This document shows positions 1-11,148 of a DNA stretch of 64,000 nucleotides, one piece after another. The stretch lies in the NCBI GenBank assembly GCA_050084515.1, contig CM114271.1, positions 63,054,001 through 63,118,000 of the forward strand, written 5' to 3'. The stretch's first letter is position 1. Every line of letters starts with the position of its first letter. The DNA is from Blasia pusilla (taxonomy: Eukaryota > Marchantiophyta > Marchantiopsida > Blasiales). The position numbers and the translations under genes are program-made. The notes beneath the pieces were generated by a model. That model was not told the DNA's origin, searched no databases, and saw only the letters and a program-made list of their open reading frames with translations.

Positions 1-843
1 ATTTGACCTTGGGATTTTTAGACTTTCTAAAATATGGGTATGTTCCTTGAATTTTTTCTGGAAGTTTTCATAATTATTGACGGAGTCAAATGGGCTATAC
101 TACTAAGTTTGAGCCTTTGTTAATACTTTTTGTTGAAAATCTAAATTTCAAAGATACGGTTTCATTTCAAGTTTTTAATTAGAAATAATCGATCATTGGG
201 ATATTTGGAGTTCCAAACTTATTCATCCACAAGGGCATAAATTCCCAAAGAAATTCTGGAAATGGCTCTATGCGTCAAATAAATGAGAAAACTAAAATTA
301 AAAATTTCCCAAATAGAGGTTGATTAAAAATAGAAACCATAAATTTAGTCTTCCACATTTTCTTTAATCTTAGAACGCGCATTTCAAGATCTAAACCTTT
401 CAAGCTTAGTAGTGCATCAATAGGGACAAGCTCTCCACTTTTCACCTAAATTCGAGGGTGTCAACAAATGTTGTATGAGGATCAAGGATAACAATTAAGG
501 AAAATCAGTTGAATTGGCACTTCCATTTAGATTCTTCCTCTTTCTTTTCCTCCTCCCTATGCTGAATTTTATCCAAAGGGAATAAACAATGAAATATATT
601 TAGGAATAAGCTTTAAGTGTCAAAATCATAAAGGAAAAGAAAAATACGGAAATATCCCAGGGGAGGATGAATTAAAAATGGGAAACCAAAAATATGGTAT
701 TTCATTTTTATTATGATCCTTAAGCCCGTTTTGCAAGATTTAAAGTCTTTAAATTTAGGGAGCACATCACGGAGGATAAGCCCTTAAAATTTGATGTCAA
801 TTCAAGGGTGCAAGAATATGGGGGAAACGTAGGGAAAACCGGA
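1..843. other. AT-rich non-coding sequence
   Basis: No open frame, RNA gene or clear repeat was recognised. It abuts the outer end of the element 3 fragment at 844. Confidence 0.5.
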
Positions 844-971
844 TGTCGTGCGCATACACATCGCTACACAACATACATCATTGTCATCGAACACACACAC
901 AAACACACACGATCCCATGCTAACTCATGGCATCTATATTTAGAGGCGAGAAGTACCAAAATATCTCCAAT
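844..971 (-). repeat. Element 3 terminal repeat B2 (outer)
   Basis: 128 bp, starting TGTCGTGCGCATAC on the plus strand (so ending ..CGACA in element orientation). It is repeated with few changes at 1475-1602, and directly joined to A2 with no extra bases. Confidence 0.85.
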
Positions 972-1472
972 AAAGTAAGATCCAATCTCTCTTTACACCA
1001 TCTCACACCATAGCTCTCAAAGGTGTGCACTCTCTCTCATCTCAAACCAAACCCACTCTCCTAATGAGAGGCTTGGGTTACACTCACAAGGCAAGGGACC
1101 ATAGCTCCGCCGCCTTATGCCAAGAGGTTCAACAAAGAGAGAATGAGCTCTCAAGCTCTCTCCCTTGGAGGTATACCCCCTTCCCTCTCCCAAGCCCTCT
1201 CAACGGTAACCTATGCTCGCAGGTCACCTCCTTGTCTCTTGATCTGTTGTTGCGGGTCAAGGGCCAATTCCCAAAGTGTAAAGTCAACTATCCCCAACAT
1301 AGAAACTTACCCAAAATAATAAGTTTCTCTATATGGCTCCAAATGAGCTGAAACAAAGGGAAAACCTACTAGGCGGGACCTCAACAGGTCATCCTTGACC
1401 TCATGGGCGTGTCTTCCACTACTCGTGCAGATGCTTTGCTAATCCCACAGATCTATCCTAACAATCGTGACA
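972..1472 (-). repeat. Element 3 terminal repeat A2
   Basis: 501 bp. In element orientation it begins TGTCACGATTG. It is homologous to the first ~510 bp of the solo copy at 54483. It contains the promoter-like GTATACC and the downstream CTCATTCTCTCTTTG stretch where transcription is predicted to start. Confidence 0.8.
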
Positions 1473-1474
1473 AC

Positions 1475-1602
1475 TGTCGTGCGCTTACACATCGCTACAC
1501 AACATACATCGTTGTCATAGAACACACACACAAACACACACGATCCCATGCTAAGTCATGGCATCCATATTCAAAGATGAGAAGTACCAAAATATCTCCA
1601 AT
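1475..1602 (-). repeat. Element 3 terminal repeat B1 (inner)
   Basis: 128 bp, the same length as B2. It is separated from A2 by two bases (AC on the plus strand, 1473-1474). On its internal side it abuts a polypurine tract (CTAGGGGGTG in element orientation, 1603-1612). Confidence 0.85.
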
Positions 1603-1787
1603 CACCCCCTAGTTGGTGGTTAGGTCCCTCTAACTCTAGATAGCCATCTATCTTTACCTACCACGACATACATCTCTAGGACGCTAAGAGTAGAAAGGCC
1701 GGGTGCTCATGTGACCCCATCGTTAGTCGCCTTCTTGTCATCCATATCACAGAAAAAGTCAGAATCAAAACCTACCTAGTATCTCCT

Positions 1788-2234
1788 CTATGTACATCTG
1801 GAACACATCCATTGTTGCCGAGGAACCCTAGTGAGAGGTGGCGTTAGACATGCCATATGCCTACCTCTCGAACATCCATTACAGACTAGCATCGTGGCCG
1901 CACCACAACCAGAACCACACAACATACAACGCAAGCCTACAGGAACTACTGCTAAGCTCGAATCTACTGTATCATCAATGTCATGAAGGTGACATGGCAC
2001 ACAATTACGCACATTGTCCTTCCATACCATACCATCACGTCCCTCCAGAAAGAGAACACCAGATGGCACAAGGTCACGCACTCTCAGGATAGTGCGCCCT
2101 GCAGTCACATCCATCGTCGTCGGTGCCGCTCTGTTGCAAGTAGACATAATCTCCTTGATGAAACCTCCAGATAGTTGGTGGATAACCACCACCCCGAATA
2201 GTTGCATACCACATATATGTGGACACATCGTTGT
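1788..2234 (-). pseudogene. C-terminal pol fragment with PHD finger (element 3)
   Basis: The frame covers the end of the integrase C-terminal module (GDYVYLQQ, then EGRDGMVWKDNVRN) and a C-terminal PHD finger with the Cys4-His-Cys3 ligands CMLC, CNGC, H, C and CSRC. The conserved Trp after the fourth Cys region is Arg (SRGRHM instead of SRGWHM), so the finger may be impaired. The N-terminal part is in a shifted frame, and everything upstream (RT, methyltransferase, gag) is missing. It lies between B1 and an unrelated element. By family knowledge a PHD finger reads histone H3 tails; a role in integration targeting is inference. Confidence 0.75.
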
Positions 2235-3930
2235 TTTCCATTGGGTGGTGCTTAGCCAACTTAATGAAAACAAACAAGATTATCCGATTTATTACGTAGG
2301 ACGACAACTATCTTCAGCCGAACAAAAATATACCACTACTGAACGAGAGGCGTTGGGAATAGTCTTCTCGTGCAAGAAGTTTCGCCATTATTTATTGGAG
2401 TATGAGTTCGTCTCTCATGTGGACCATTTTGCACTCCGAACGTTAATGGTCAAGGCGGACCTTTCAGGTTGCATCGCGCGTTGGATTTTGTTACTTCAAG
2501 AATTTACATTTGATGTTATTACCCATGCCGGGAAGGTCCATACTAACGCAGATTTCCTATCCCGGTCGCACATGACAAATGCAGACCTTACACAAACCTT
2601 GGATGATATGTTCCCCGACAAGGACATGTTCCAAATTACTGAGGACCGATTGTGCCAATCCCTCTATGAAGATATTTTGCGTTTTCTGATTACCCTCCAA
2701 CTTCCAGCCCCTATGACAAGGGAGGAACGGGCAATCTTTTTACATAAGATAGGACCATATGAGTTGTGTCAAGGAGTATTATTCAAAGTAGGTGTTGATG
2801 AAGAGTACCGATGATGCTTGGAAACAGACAAAATTCCCCACGTTATTAGGGCCATGCATGCGGCCGATTCCGGGGGACACTGCCGTCAAGAACACCGCTA
2901 AAAAAAATTTGGCCGCGCTTTATTGGTGGCCAACCATGTACAAGGATGTAGGCCAATTTATTCAGAGTTGTGATGCCTATCAAAGAGCTGGTCGACCAAC
3001 GGCTACCTTGCGGTGGCCTTTGGTGCCCATCATGCCCCTAGCCCCTTTTGAAAAATGGGGTATTGACTTTTGGGCCCTATTTCCCCCGCTACCCGCCAAA
3101 CAAGGCGGAAGTATAACCTTATAGCCACCGACTATTGTACCAAGATGGTCGAGGTGGTGGCCACGCGAAAAGATGACAGTGAGGCAGTGGCCAAATTTTT
3201 ATACGAAATGATTATCACTCGGTATGGTTGCCCATTGGAATTAGTAAGTGATCGTGGCACTCACTTCTTGAACAAGACTATTGAGTCCCTAACTTCCCAC
3301 TTCTTAATCAATCATCGAAAGACCACGCCGTACAACCCTAAAGCCAATGGGTTAACCGAAAAATCTAACGGATTGATCTGCCGGATATTGAATCGCTTGA
3401 CGGTTACATATTCCTATGATTGGGACGTGAAAATCTCAGCGGCATTGTGGGCCTACCAAATAGCAGAGAAGGTTACTACCAAGTATATCCCGTTCTATCT
3501 TACTTATGGAGTGCAACCTTTGACCCCTATTGAATGAGCTCTGCCCACTTATCGCGTATTGGAGGGAAATAGAATGGAGGATGCTACAGGAATTCTCGAG
3601 GCAAGAAATGAGACCTTAGTAGCCTTGGAGGAAGCACAAGTTTTATCTCTATGCCAGACCAAACGCGTGCAAGACGAACGGAAGCAACGATACGATCGAC
3701 ATCTACGGCCACAATCTATAAGCATCGGGGACTTGGTGTTGTTGTATGATAACCACCGACTAAAGTTTCTCGGGAAGCTAAAATTAAACAGGATGGGACC
3801 CTACCAGGTGATCGCGATATATGACAATAGATCAGTGCAGTTGGAAACCTTAACCGGAGAAGCATTACCCACTCGTGTCAATGGCATGCATGTTCGCAGA
3901 TATCATGAGCCGCAACCATACCCTGACTAA
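2234..3930 (+). pseudogene. Ty3/gypsy RNase H - integrase remnant (element 4)
   Basis: The sequence begins inside RNase H (VVLSQLNE.., then YTTTEREALG and the spacer ending HTNADFLSR). It continues through a damaged zinc-binding domain (the second Cys of the CxxC is Tyr, SCDAYQ), then an integrase core with Asp in GIDFW, Asp in LVSDRGTHF and Glu in NGLTEKS, and a C-terminal GDLVLLYD / MGPYQVI module ending HVRRYHEP. Frame changes occur near 2812-2880 and 3120. A TGA at 3535 sits where an Arg CGA is likely. RT, protease and gag are absent. The 5' break coincides with the end of the element 3 fragment. Confidence 0.85.
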
Positions 3931-3934
3931 AAGC

Positions 3935-3951
3935 TGAGGGAGGGGGAAAGC
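3935..3951 (+). other. Polypurine-tract-like run after pol (element 4)
   Basis: GAGGGAGGGGGAAAG lies a few bases downstream of the pol stop codon, where a plus-strand primer is expected. A TGTAACG sequence starts 7 bases further on and is nearly the inverse of CGTGACA at 8361-8367. Confidence 0.5.
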
Positions 3952-4324
3952 ACCGCTTTGTAACGATGCGCTTTTGCGTGGTAATAGATACGTTAGAAGA
4001 AGAAGGCGCTTTGATCTTATACGAAGCTCGAAGCTTGAACCTTGAAGCTTGAAGCTCGAAGCACGAAGCACGAAGCAAGGACGTAGTCTCTAACCGTTGG
4101 GGCAGGGTAGTTACACCCGGACCATCGCAACCAAGACACCATTTAGGTTTTTGCCCCCATAAAAGCGCTGGCCTACTACCCGGGCGGTCATTTTCATGAT
4201 GGAAGTAACCACAAAGTTGCGAAGCAGACCGAAGCGCAGAGCACACCGGGATCAACCAAGGGTGCTTCTCCTGGCACTCACGATGCCTCGTGAAGACGCA
4301 ATGCCCATCCTTTGAAGTGTGGCC

Positions 4325-7069
4325 ATGCCACTCATAAAGTTGTCACCCAAATTAATCAAAGCACTTGAGGAGCAATCCCTAGAGACATTCTTTCAATCAA
4401 ATTGGACATGGACGTCAGGCGAGCTTTGCTCTTCAGCCACTGCTGCCACGTTCAGGAAGAAAGGGTTCCGGTATTGAGCCTAGCCACAACACTGGACTAC
4501 GGATGATTGGCGAGCCACTTACCTGCTTCCTGCCGCTCCTGAGTATGAGTATGACACCAACTTGATGGTAAAGCACAAAGACTTGTTGACACTCGGCTAT
4601 GTAACGTTGGATCGATTAGGCAGAAATGGCTACAAGGCTACTTCGTTGTCCCCCCCTTGTTCGGACAGTTTTGCAAGCATTTGATGACCTTGTTCTATCC
4701 TGCCCATTCTTATTACTTGACAAATAAGCTTGTTAAGATGTGCTACATACTCTGGAATCAACATCTGGACCCTGAAGCACCAAGTGTTGACTTGCGAGAT
4801 TCTTAGATGGACATGTACGCGCAATGCTCGAAGCGCTTCATTCGAGCACCAAATCTTTCTTGTCACTGTTTTTAATTCACTTGTATATTCAAAAGCAGGA
4901 ACTGACGGCTGATGAAGCGCTAGATTGGACCCAAGTGACGCCAGTACGCTTACCGAAGGCGGGCGACACTTTACCCTCCGGAAGCCGCGAAGTCACCCCG
5001 AACCGCGACTCAGTTCACGAGATACATCCCCATACTTTGGCTTCAAGAAAAGAAGAAGCACGAATCAAACTGCCAAGAGCCAAGCGTGGAAGGGTAAATT
5101 TTGAGACGCCGTCACACACAGACCTAGTGCCCTAAGAGGATTCGGTCGAGACTCCTCGCACTAGCGACGAGCCCCCTACTCTTCATCGCATGACAAAGAC
5201 TACAACGCACCTGGTGTGGTTTCTTAATCTGACCGTTCCCATTATGAACCAGCTCCAGCAAGTACTACATCTTACCGACGAACCACAGGTGGACCACTAT
5301 TTACAAGCGCTTGATGATATGAACTGTAGAGCACAAGCTTCGTCAGAGAACGAAGCACAATGAAGAGTGGCAGAGAATAACCTCGAGCTTTGCAATCAAG
5401 AAGTTGAAGACACTAAAACGATGCTTCATAGAGCTCAAATCGAGTTAGTACAAGCTCAATATGAATCACGAAACGCATGACAATGGGAAAGCTTGGCAAT
5501 CAATATGAAGTTAGGGGCGGATCACTTGGTATCCCAAGTCAAGGAAGCTTCGCAGTTGATTCAACAATACCAACACCAAGTGCATCTAGATCAACAGGAA
5601 ACTAATACGGATTTAGTCGCACAAGTGTTAGAGGCCACAGGGAGGATCTCTGTCGCGCCCCTACTCTCCTTGAACGTCAATCTTTAGTGTTGCGGAAGCG
5701 TGCGTTCAGTAGGTCACGAACTCAACGCCGATCTGCACCCAAACACGCACTCTCGTTAGTCGGGTTTGGCCAACCGGCGTTCCAACCCACCGAGTCCTCA
5801 ACTCGGCGTCTCATCAAGCTCAACCTTCCTTAGTTCCTAGCTCCCAACACATGGCAAGTCCTTCAAGACTTGGAACAGACTTCCTGGTTAGTCCACGGAT
5901 CTGAAATGGCACTTGCACGCCTATCGATCCCAAGTGTTCAACGGTCCTCGTGTGAGTTCCGAACCGAGACCCAAGTAATTGAGTCGTGGCGTGAGATCCA
6001 AGAGGGATGTCTGAAATCGCCTCAATGGACTTGGTGCAAGTTTTCCAACCCAACGCCCAAACTCGCGTTCCGTTCCATGCCCTTGAGCCGCCCCGCGGCG
6101 CCCAAAGTGGGGTTTGGGTTCCAAGCACCCTCGGAGACCTTCCCCCTTACTAGTACTTCTGGGGTTCTCCAATAACCCCTCCCCTTTGGGAAAAGAGGTT
6201 CGGGCCCTTCATTGTGGCCCTCAACCCGACTCCACTTATAGTCGTTTTCGGGTCGTATCTCGGCCATTGCTTATGCCTTTGCAGCGATCTTTGGTGCGTT
6301 TGGACCGGCTCTTCATAAGCTTTCTAACGCACCCTTATTTGCTCCAAACGCATCTTGGCGCTAAAAGTTATGGCCATAAATACAATCGGAAACTCTCAAA
6401 CGCAAGTGGCGTTCCAAATCCGGATCTTTCCTTTGGCAACCCACTTCCTAGACTCGACTTCTTTCAAGTCTCATTCCGCATTTGGTCAAGGTTTTTTAGT
6501 CACGACCATCACATCTGAAACGCGACTTCTCGCTCGCGTCTCGCCTCTTGTCTCCTCTTTGAGACAACTCCAACGCGCAAACCATCTTAGCGTGAGCCCG
6601 CTAATGTTCCGATGTTCCGCTTGGCACTTGTTTGGTCATGAGGGTCGCGACAATCTCAGTCTTGGAGGCGGAACAAAAAATTCTCAATGAAGTATAGCTA
6701 GACCTTGAAGATGTGAAAGAAATTGTTGATGAAGCAGGGAAGACCTTCGAACAACAGATGAACAAAGAAATCGCCTATATCAAAAAACATTGGAAGCGCC
6801 AATTCGATAATCAAACAAAGTCTCTTCCGGAAGTAACACCTACTCATATGGTTAATCTTCAATTATTTCCTTCGTTTACACCCTCGGATGTTCTAGTTGA
6901 GAACGAAGTGCTTGGAACTTCGATGGTAGTCATTAAATGGCGTGAGAAAATGAAGAATCACACATCGAATATCATCAAAAAACCTTCAACAATTCATAGG
7001 CGTTTTCCTCCTACAACTGAGTTTGATAACTTAGAAGACACCTTTATGGATTTAGATGGTACATCATAA
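4325..7069 (+). pseudogene. Coiled-coil protein ORF in the element 4 3' region, split by a solo LTR
   Basis: An ATG at 4325 opens a frame that is disrupted several times. From about 5200 it becomes a coherent hydrophilic, heptad-rich protein (LQQVLHLTDEP, EVEDTKTMLHRAQIELVQAQ, EASQLIQQYQ). It is interrupted at 5651 by a solo LTR. After removal of the LTR and one target copy the same frame continues as VLEAEQKILNEV, then LDLEDVKEIVDEAGK, ending with a stop at 7067. In-frame stops are TGA where CGA fits (5361, 5478) and TAG where CAG fits (6703). The product is not recognised; it could be a coat-like or accessory protein of the element. Confidence 0.55.
5651..6652 (-). mobile_element. Solo LTR, chromovirus family, TSD ATCTC
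   Basis: This 1002-bp copy of the LTR at 21123-22153 and 27517-28548 is clearly diverged from them. It starts TGTCGCGCCCC and ends GTCGCGACA, with perfect 5-bp target duplications ATCTC at 5646-5650 and 6653-6657. No internal sequence remains, so it arose by LTR-LTR recombination. Its transcriptional sense is minus, judged from the full copy. Confidence 0.93.
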
Positions 7070-8367
7070 AGTGTTCGCCGGGGCGGACAATTTTGTACTT
7101 TTAGAGATTTATATATTTTGATTCAAGGAATACAGCTTCTATGAAGTGAAAATTGTATATATAAGACTATTTTAGATATTATGTTTGTAAATTGGAAGAA
7201 TGAGTAATATTGAAATGGATCACAAAGCTCCTAGGACAAGGCAGAGAGGTGGAAAATCAAGGATTTGCCTTAGAGGAGATGGAAATGCAGAAATGAAGTC
7301 TAAAGACTAAGAGCGAAGCTTGAAAAAGACAACAAAGCCTTATTAAGAACTTGTTAATGAAGTGCTTCGCTCTTGAACGAAGCATGATGAAGATGAAGAG
7401 GAAGAAGTACTTCGCTCTTCAGGGAAGAATGCACCGCTTCGTCCTCAGGAAGAGCTTCGTCCTCAAGGGAAGAAAAAGTCCAGACTTAGCAGCGAAGCGA
7501 AGCTAAGACTCAAAGTGATTTCAAGTGGCACACCGTTAGAGTAGTAAGGCTAGGAAGAGGCATGACTTTTTGGACCAGATAGGAAGTTAGGACCGTTACG
7601 CCCAGCGGATTCATAGCGATCATAGGAAAAGAAAAGAGAACCGTAGATCAAGGTAGTTACAAACTCTCAATAGACAATAGATTCGTAAGAGACGCTTCAG
7701 ATCTTTGGACCTACTACTACCTCGGAAGATATTTAAGAAGAATGAAAGTAGCTATCCTCATTATTCTTTCACGAAGTCCTTATGCTGTAGGAATGGTCCA
7801 AGCAAGGGAGTAGTACCCTCTCAAGCTTATATAACACTTTGAAGCTTTCTCATTCTTGATGAAGTAGTAAAGCACTCATTTCTTCATTCTGATGTGCGAT
7901 GCATATGTCTGAGAATTCTTATTGGATCTGCAGAGTGAAGAGTGAATCAAGAGAATACTTTCATCATTAGAATAATCAACATTGAGTCGTAAGAAATCTG
8001 TTCTACAGAGAGTAACGTGCCTAGACGGATTGAGTTCCGAAAGTATGAGAAGCCAGCTTCTTGTTGAGATCTCGTGAGGTTCTTTGATGTTGAGTGAAGA
8101 TCTACTTGAGCGTGAGTTCAATTCCACTGGAGAGAATCGAGGAAAGAAATCTTGGTACTAAGAGAGAGAAGAATACACTGATGAGTGATTTAATCCGAAT
8201 TGTAAACAATTAACAACAACTATTGCAAGATAAATTCCATTTTGAACTCTCTTTCCACCTAATTGTGATCCTCTTGGGGGTCGAACTAATTAAATTATTG
8301 TAAAAGGATCAATTCGTAAACTTCTTATACATTACAATCCCATCGATCTATCCTAACAGTCGTGACA

Positions 8368-9020
8368 CGGAGCCTAGGGAGAAAGAGAGATAAAAGAAAT
8401 ACTTTTGGGATAACCTTTCAGTGAAGAATTATTTTGGCCATGATAGTTTAAGTGTTAAAGTTCTCTATAGGTAACTACAAGGAAATTTTGAAATGTGTAG
8501 GAAGATTTTTAAATAGTTAGTTTTTTTTTCTCAATTTTGGATATATAAGTTTTTATTGTATTATTTAAATTATGATTATGTGTTACCGGTTTTATATAAT
8601 TATACTAGTATATTTCAATTCGGAAGAGTAGTAAGGTGACATGAGGGATGGGGGTGGATGGGGTGATTTAACCTTACCCTTTTGACTTTGGACTACGCTT
8701 TTGACTTCTTTTTGCATGCTTAACCTTGCCTCACTTAGATTAACAACAAAATTTTGAATTTAGCCCCTCCTTTATAGTTGGATTAAATGCAAAAAATTAA
8801 TTCATAGGAGTGGCACTATAAGTATCCTTGAGTTGTACAAATGGGATTGTAAACTTTGTGGTTGTTAGAAACATCGGCTATCTTTAAACACTTGTAGAAA
8901 AAATGCCTTTGGGATTTTTGGAGTTCCAAATATAAGAACATATTCCAAGAAACATTTCTCAAAGGTGTCATGAGCCTTGATCAATTCCATCTCCTAGTTT
9001 GAGTCCAAGTTGATATTATT
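8368..9020. other. AT-rich non-coding sequence
   Basis: It starts immediately after the CGTGACA terminus. No gene or repeat was recognised. Confidence 0.4.
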
Positions 9021-9500
9021 AGGGGCGGATGGGTGGGGGAGGGTGCAAGGTTTGATTTGTTCTTTGATTTTAGATTTTTTTCAGAATTCTGTTTTTATAA
9101 TTAAATTTTCAATGATTAATTTTAAAAAAACTTTACAGAAATTTTGGGTGTATTATTTTAAATTATCCAAATTTCTTATTTTAAATATTTTCCTTTAAAA
9201 ATTTTTTTTTGGGTTATTTCATGAGTTATTTTTGAATTTTTATTAATTTATATCTAAAATTTATTTTAAGTTGCAATTATGAATATTTTTCTCTATGTTG
9301 TTTTATATATGATAAGTAACATAGAATTTTTCTGCCATCCTATTAAAAAAAATTTCTCAAATTTTCTAATTTTCCTAAAACTTCCTAAAATTTCAAACAC
9401 AAATTAACTATAGAAAAAATAGTTTTAAAAATATAACTCTGAAAATATTTCTGAAATTTAAGAACAAATCAAACCTTCCCTTCCCTACCCTCTCTTGTCC
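9021..9500. repeat. MITE-like inverted-repeat element
   Basis: GGGAGGGTGCAAGGTTTGATTTG near 9037-9060 is matched in reverse complement by CAAATCAAACCTTCCCTTCCC near 9466-9486, enclosing an AT-rich core. No coding capacity. Target duplications were not resolved. Confidence 0.5.
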
Positions 9501-9668
9501 CGCGCCGTTTTATCACCCATCCACTCCTTCCCTCCCCTTCCCCCCCTCCCACAATCCCCTCCCCTTAATGTCCTTGCCACTCAAAATGTAAATTGTTAGA
9601 TTTTTTCCACCCTCTTAAAAAAATTCTATGTTACTTATCATATACAAAACAACATAGAGAAAAATTTA
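9283..9668. repeat. Long inverted repeat overlapping the MITE
   Basis: About 60-bp arms at 9283-9345 and 9603-9668 (TATGATAAGTAACATAGAAT and its complement) point toward each other. The ~260-bp loop contains the pyrimidine-rich tract 9478-9560. It may be a nested or compound MITE. Confidence 0.55.
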
Positions 9669-10142
9669 CTTATACTTTACATTTTGAGTGGTGGGGAGAG
9701 TGAGGTTGGAGGAGGGAGAGAGAAGGGAAGAGTGGAGGTGGTGAATGGGAGAAGAAAATGGAGAGGGTAGGGAAAGAAAGGCCCTAAATTTTCTATAATT
9801 TTAAAATCCCTATTTTTTTAATTAATTTTATATCATTAGTTCTACTAATATGTGTATTTCAAAAATTTTAGGGAGTGGTTGGGATGTTTTGAAAAATCAT
9901 TCCAATTTATTCTTCTTGAGATTTTCTTTTGCTTCAAGTTAAATTTTTTTTTTTAAATGCTGAACACTAGGGTAGAGGAATTTTTTTAAAGAAATTATGC
10001 GAGTCAAGAATAATGTAGAATGTTATCTTTTCAGTTTTTTCATGATTTTATTATTAATATTATATTCTTAATAAGTAGTTTAAGTTTCAAATTTGAAATT
10101 CTTATGAAATTTAATATTTTCCAAATCTTGACATATGATTAA

Positions 10143-10559
10143 TCTATATTATTATGGGAGAGTGCCTTCTTCATTTGCAAACACCCCTTTGCTTGACATA
10201 TGGTGATTGGACAGCAAGAAAATGTTTCATATGTTATGGGTAGCAAGAAAAAAATTTGGATTTATGTGCAATATCATTAATCTCTTCCCTTCATGAGCTA
10301 CACACTAGCTCTTCAAACACTTTTTTATTTCCCGTGCACCTTATCTATATTATTATGGGACAGTGATTTCTTGATTTGCAAACACTTCTATGCTTGATAC
10401 GCGGCAAGTGAGTAGTAAGAAAATGTTTCAGATGCTACGGGCAGCAAGAAAAAAATTTGAATTTATGTGCAACATCATTAATCTCTTTCCTTCACGGGCT
10501 ATACACTAGTTCTTCAAACACTTTTTTATTTCCCGTGCATCGCACGAGCACCTTACTAG
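10143..10559 (+). mobile_element. Tandem non-autonomous Helitron-like elements (2 units)
   Basis: Two ~200-bp units each begin TCTATATTATTATGGGA. The last ends with a CGTGCATCGCACG hairpin and CTAG. The array lies between A (10142) and T (10560), as expected for Helitron insertion. The second unit starts at 10344. No Rep/helicase is encoded. Confidence 0.75.
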
Positions 10560-10743
10560 TAATATGAAAAGTTGATAGGGTGGAGAAAATAGAGTGTTAT
10601 GATATCACAGATCTAACGATTACATTTTGGACTATGCAGAGAAGAAATGCTTATTTTACTCAAACATATCAAACCTAAAATTTTAGACTCTTTTTAAAAC
10701 TATGCATCACATAGGCATCTTTATGGTATTATTCTAATTATTA

Positions 10744-11148
10744 CTAGTAAATAAAAAAGTGTTTGAAGAGCTAGTGTATAGCCCGTGAAGGGAAGAGATT
10801 AATGATGTTGCACATAAATTCAAATTTTTTTCTTGTTGCCCGTAGCATATGAAACATTTTCTTGCTACTCAGTTGCCGCATATCAAGCAGAGAAATGTTT
10901 GCAAATCAAGAAGGCACTCTCCCATAATAATATAGATAAGATGCCCGTGAGATGCACGGGAAATAAAAAAGTGTTTGAAGAGCTAGTGTGTAGCTCGTGA
11001 AGGGAAGAGATTAATGATATTGCACATAAATCCAAATTTTATTCTTGCTACCCGTAACATATGAAATATTTTCTTGTTGTCCAATTGCCAAGTATCAAGC
11101 AGATAGGTGTTTGCAAATCAAGAAGGCATTCCCCCATAATAATATAGA
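10744..11148 (-). mobile_element. Tandem Helitron-like elements, inverted (2 units)
   Basis: Reverse-complement copies of the same repeat. The array begins CTAG at 10744 and ends ATAATATAGA at 11148. The outer unit lacks the terminal hairpin; the inner unit keeps GTGAGATGCAC near 10945. Confidence 0.7.

Larger units (their letters stand above)
844..2234 (-). mobile_element. Element 3: 3' end of a split-LTR Ty3/gypsy PHD element
   Basis: Read on the minus strand this is the end of the pol frame (PHD finger), a polypurine tract, then B1, a 2-nt spacer, A2 and B2. The order is the same as at the 3' ends of elements 1 and 2. The internal part (about 1603-2234) matches the sequence just upstream of B1 in those elements, including the GGTATGCAAC.ATTCGGGG stretch coding for YATIRGGG. 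The 5' part is lost: homology stops near 2234, where an unrelated Ty3 RNase H on the plus strand begins. The A and B sequences match the solo copy at 54483-55123 rather than elements 1 or 2, so this is a third subfamily. Confidence 0.85.
3959..8367 (+). repeat. Putative very long 3' LTR of element 4 (contains an ORF)
   Basis: It starts TGTAACG and ends CGTGACA (6 of 7 inverted match). It follows a polypurine-like tract and contains a TATA-like CATAAAAG at 4159 upstream of a reading frame. Without the inserted solo LTR it would be about 3.4 kb. A second TATA-like element (TATATAAC) lies near 7831. The 5' partner LTR is not in the window, so the left boundary is unproven; a conventional 1.3-kb LTR starting TGTTCGCC at 7072 is the alternative. 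GAAGC/GCTTC-rich stretches occur at 4022-4080 and 7310-7500. Confidence 0.4.
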
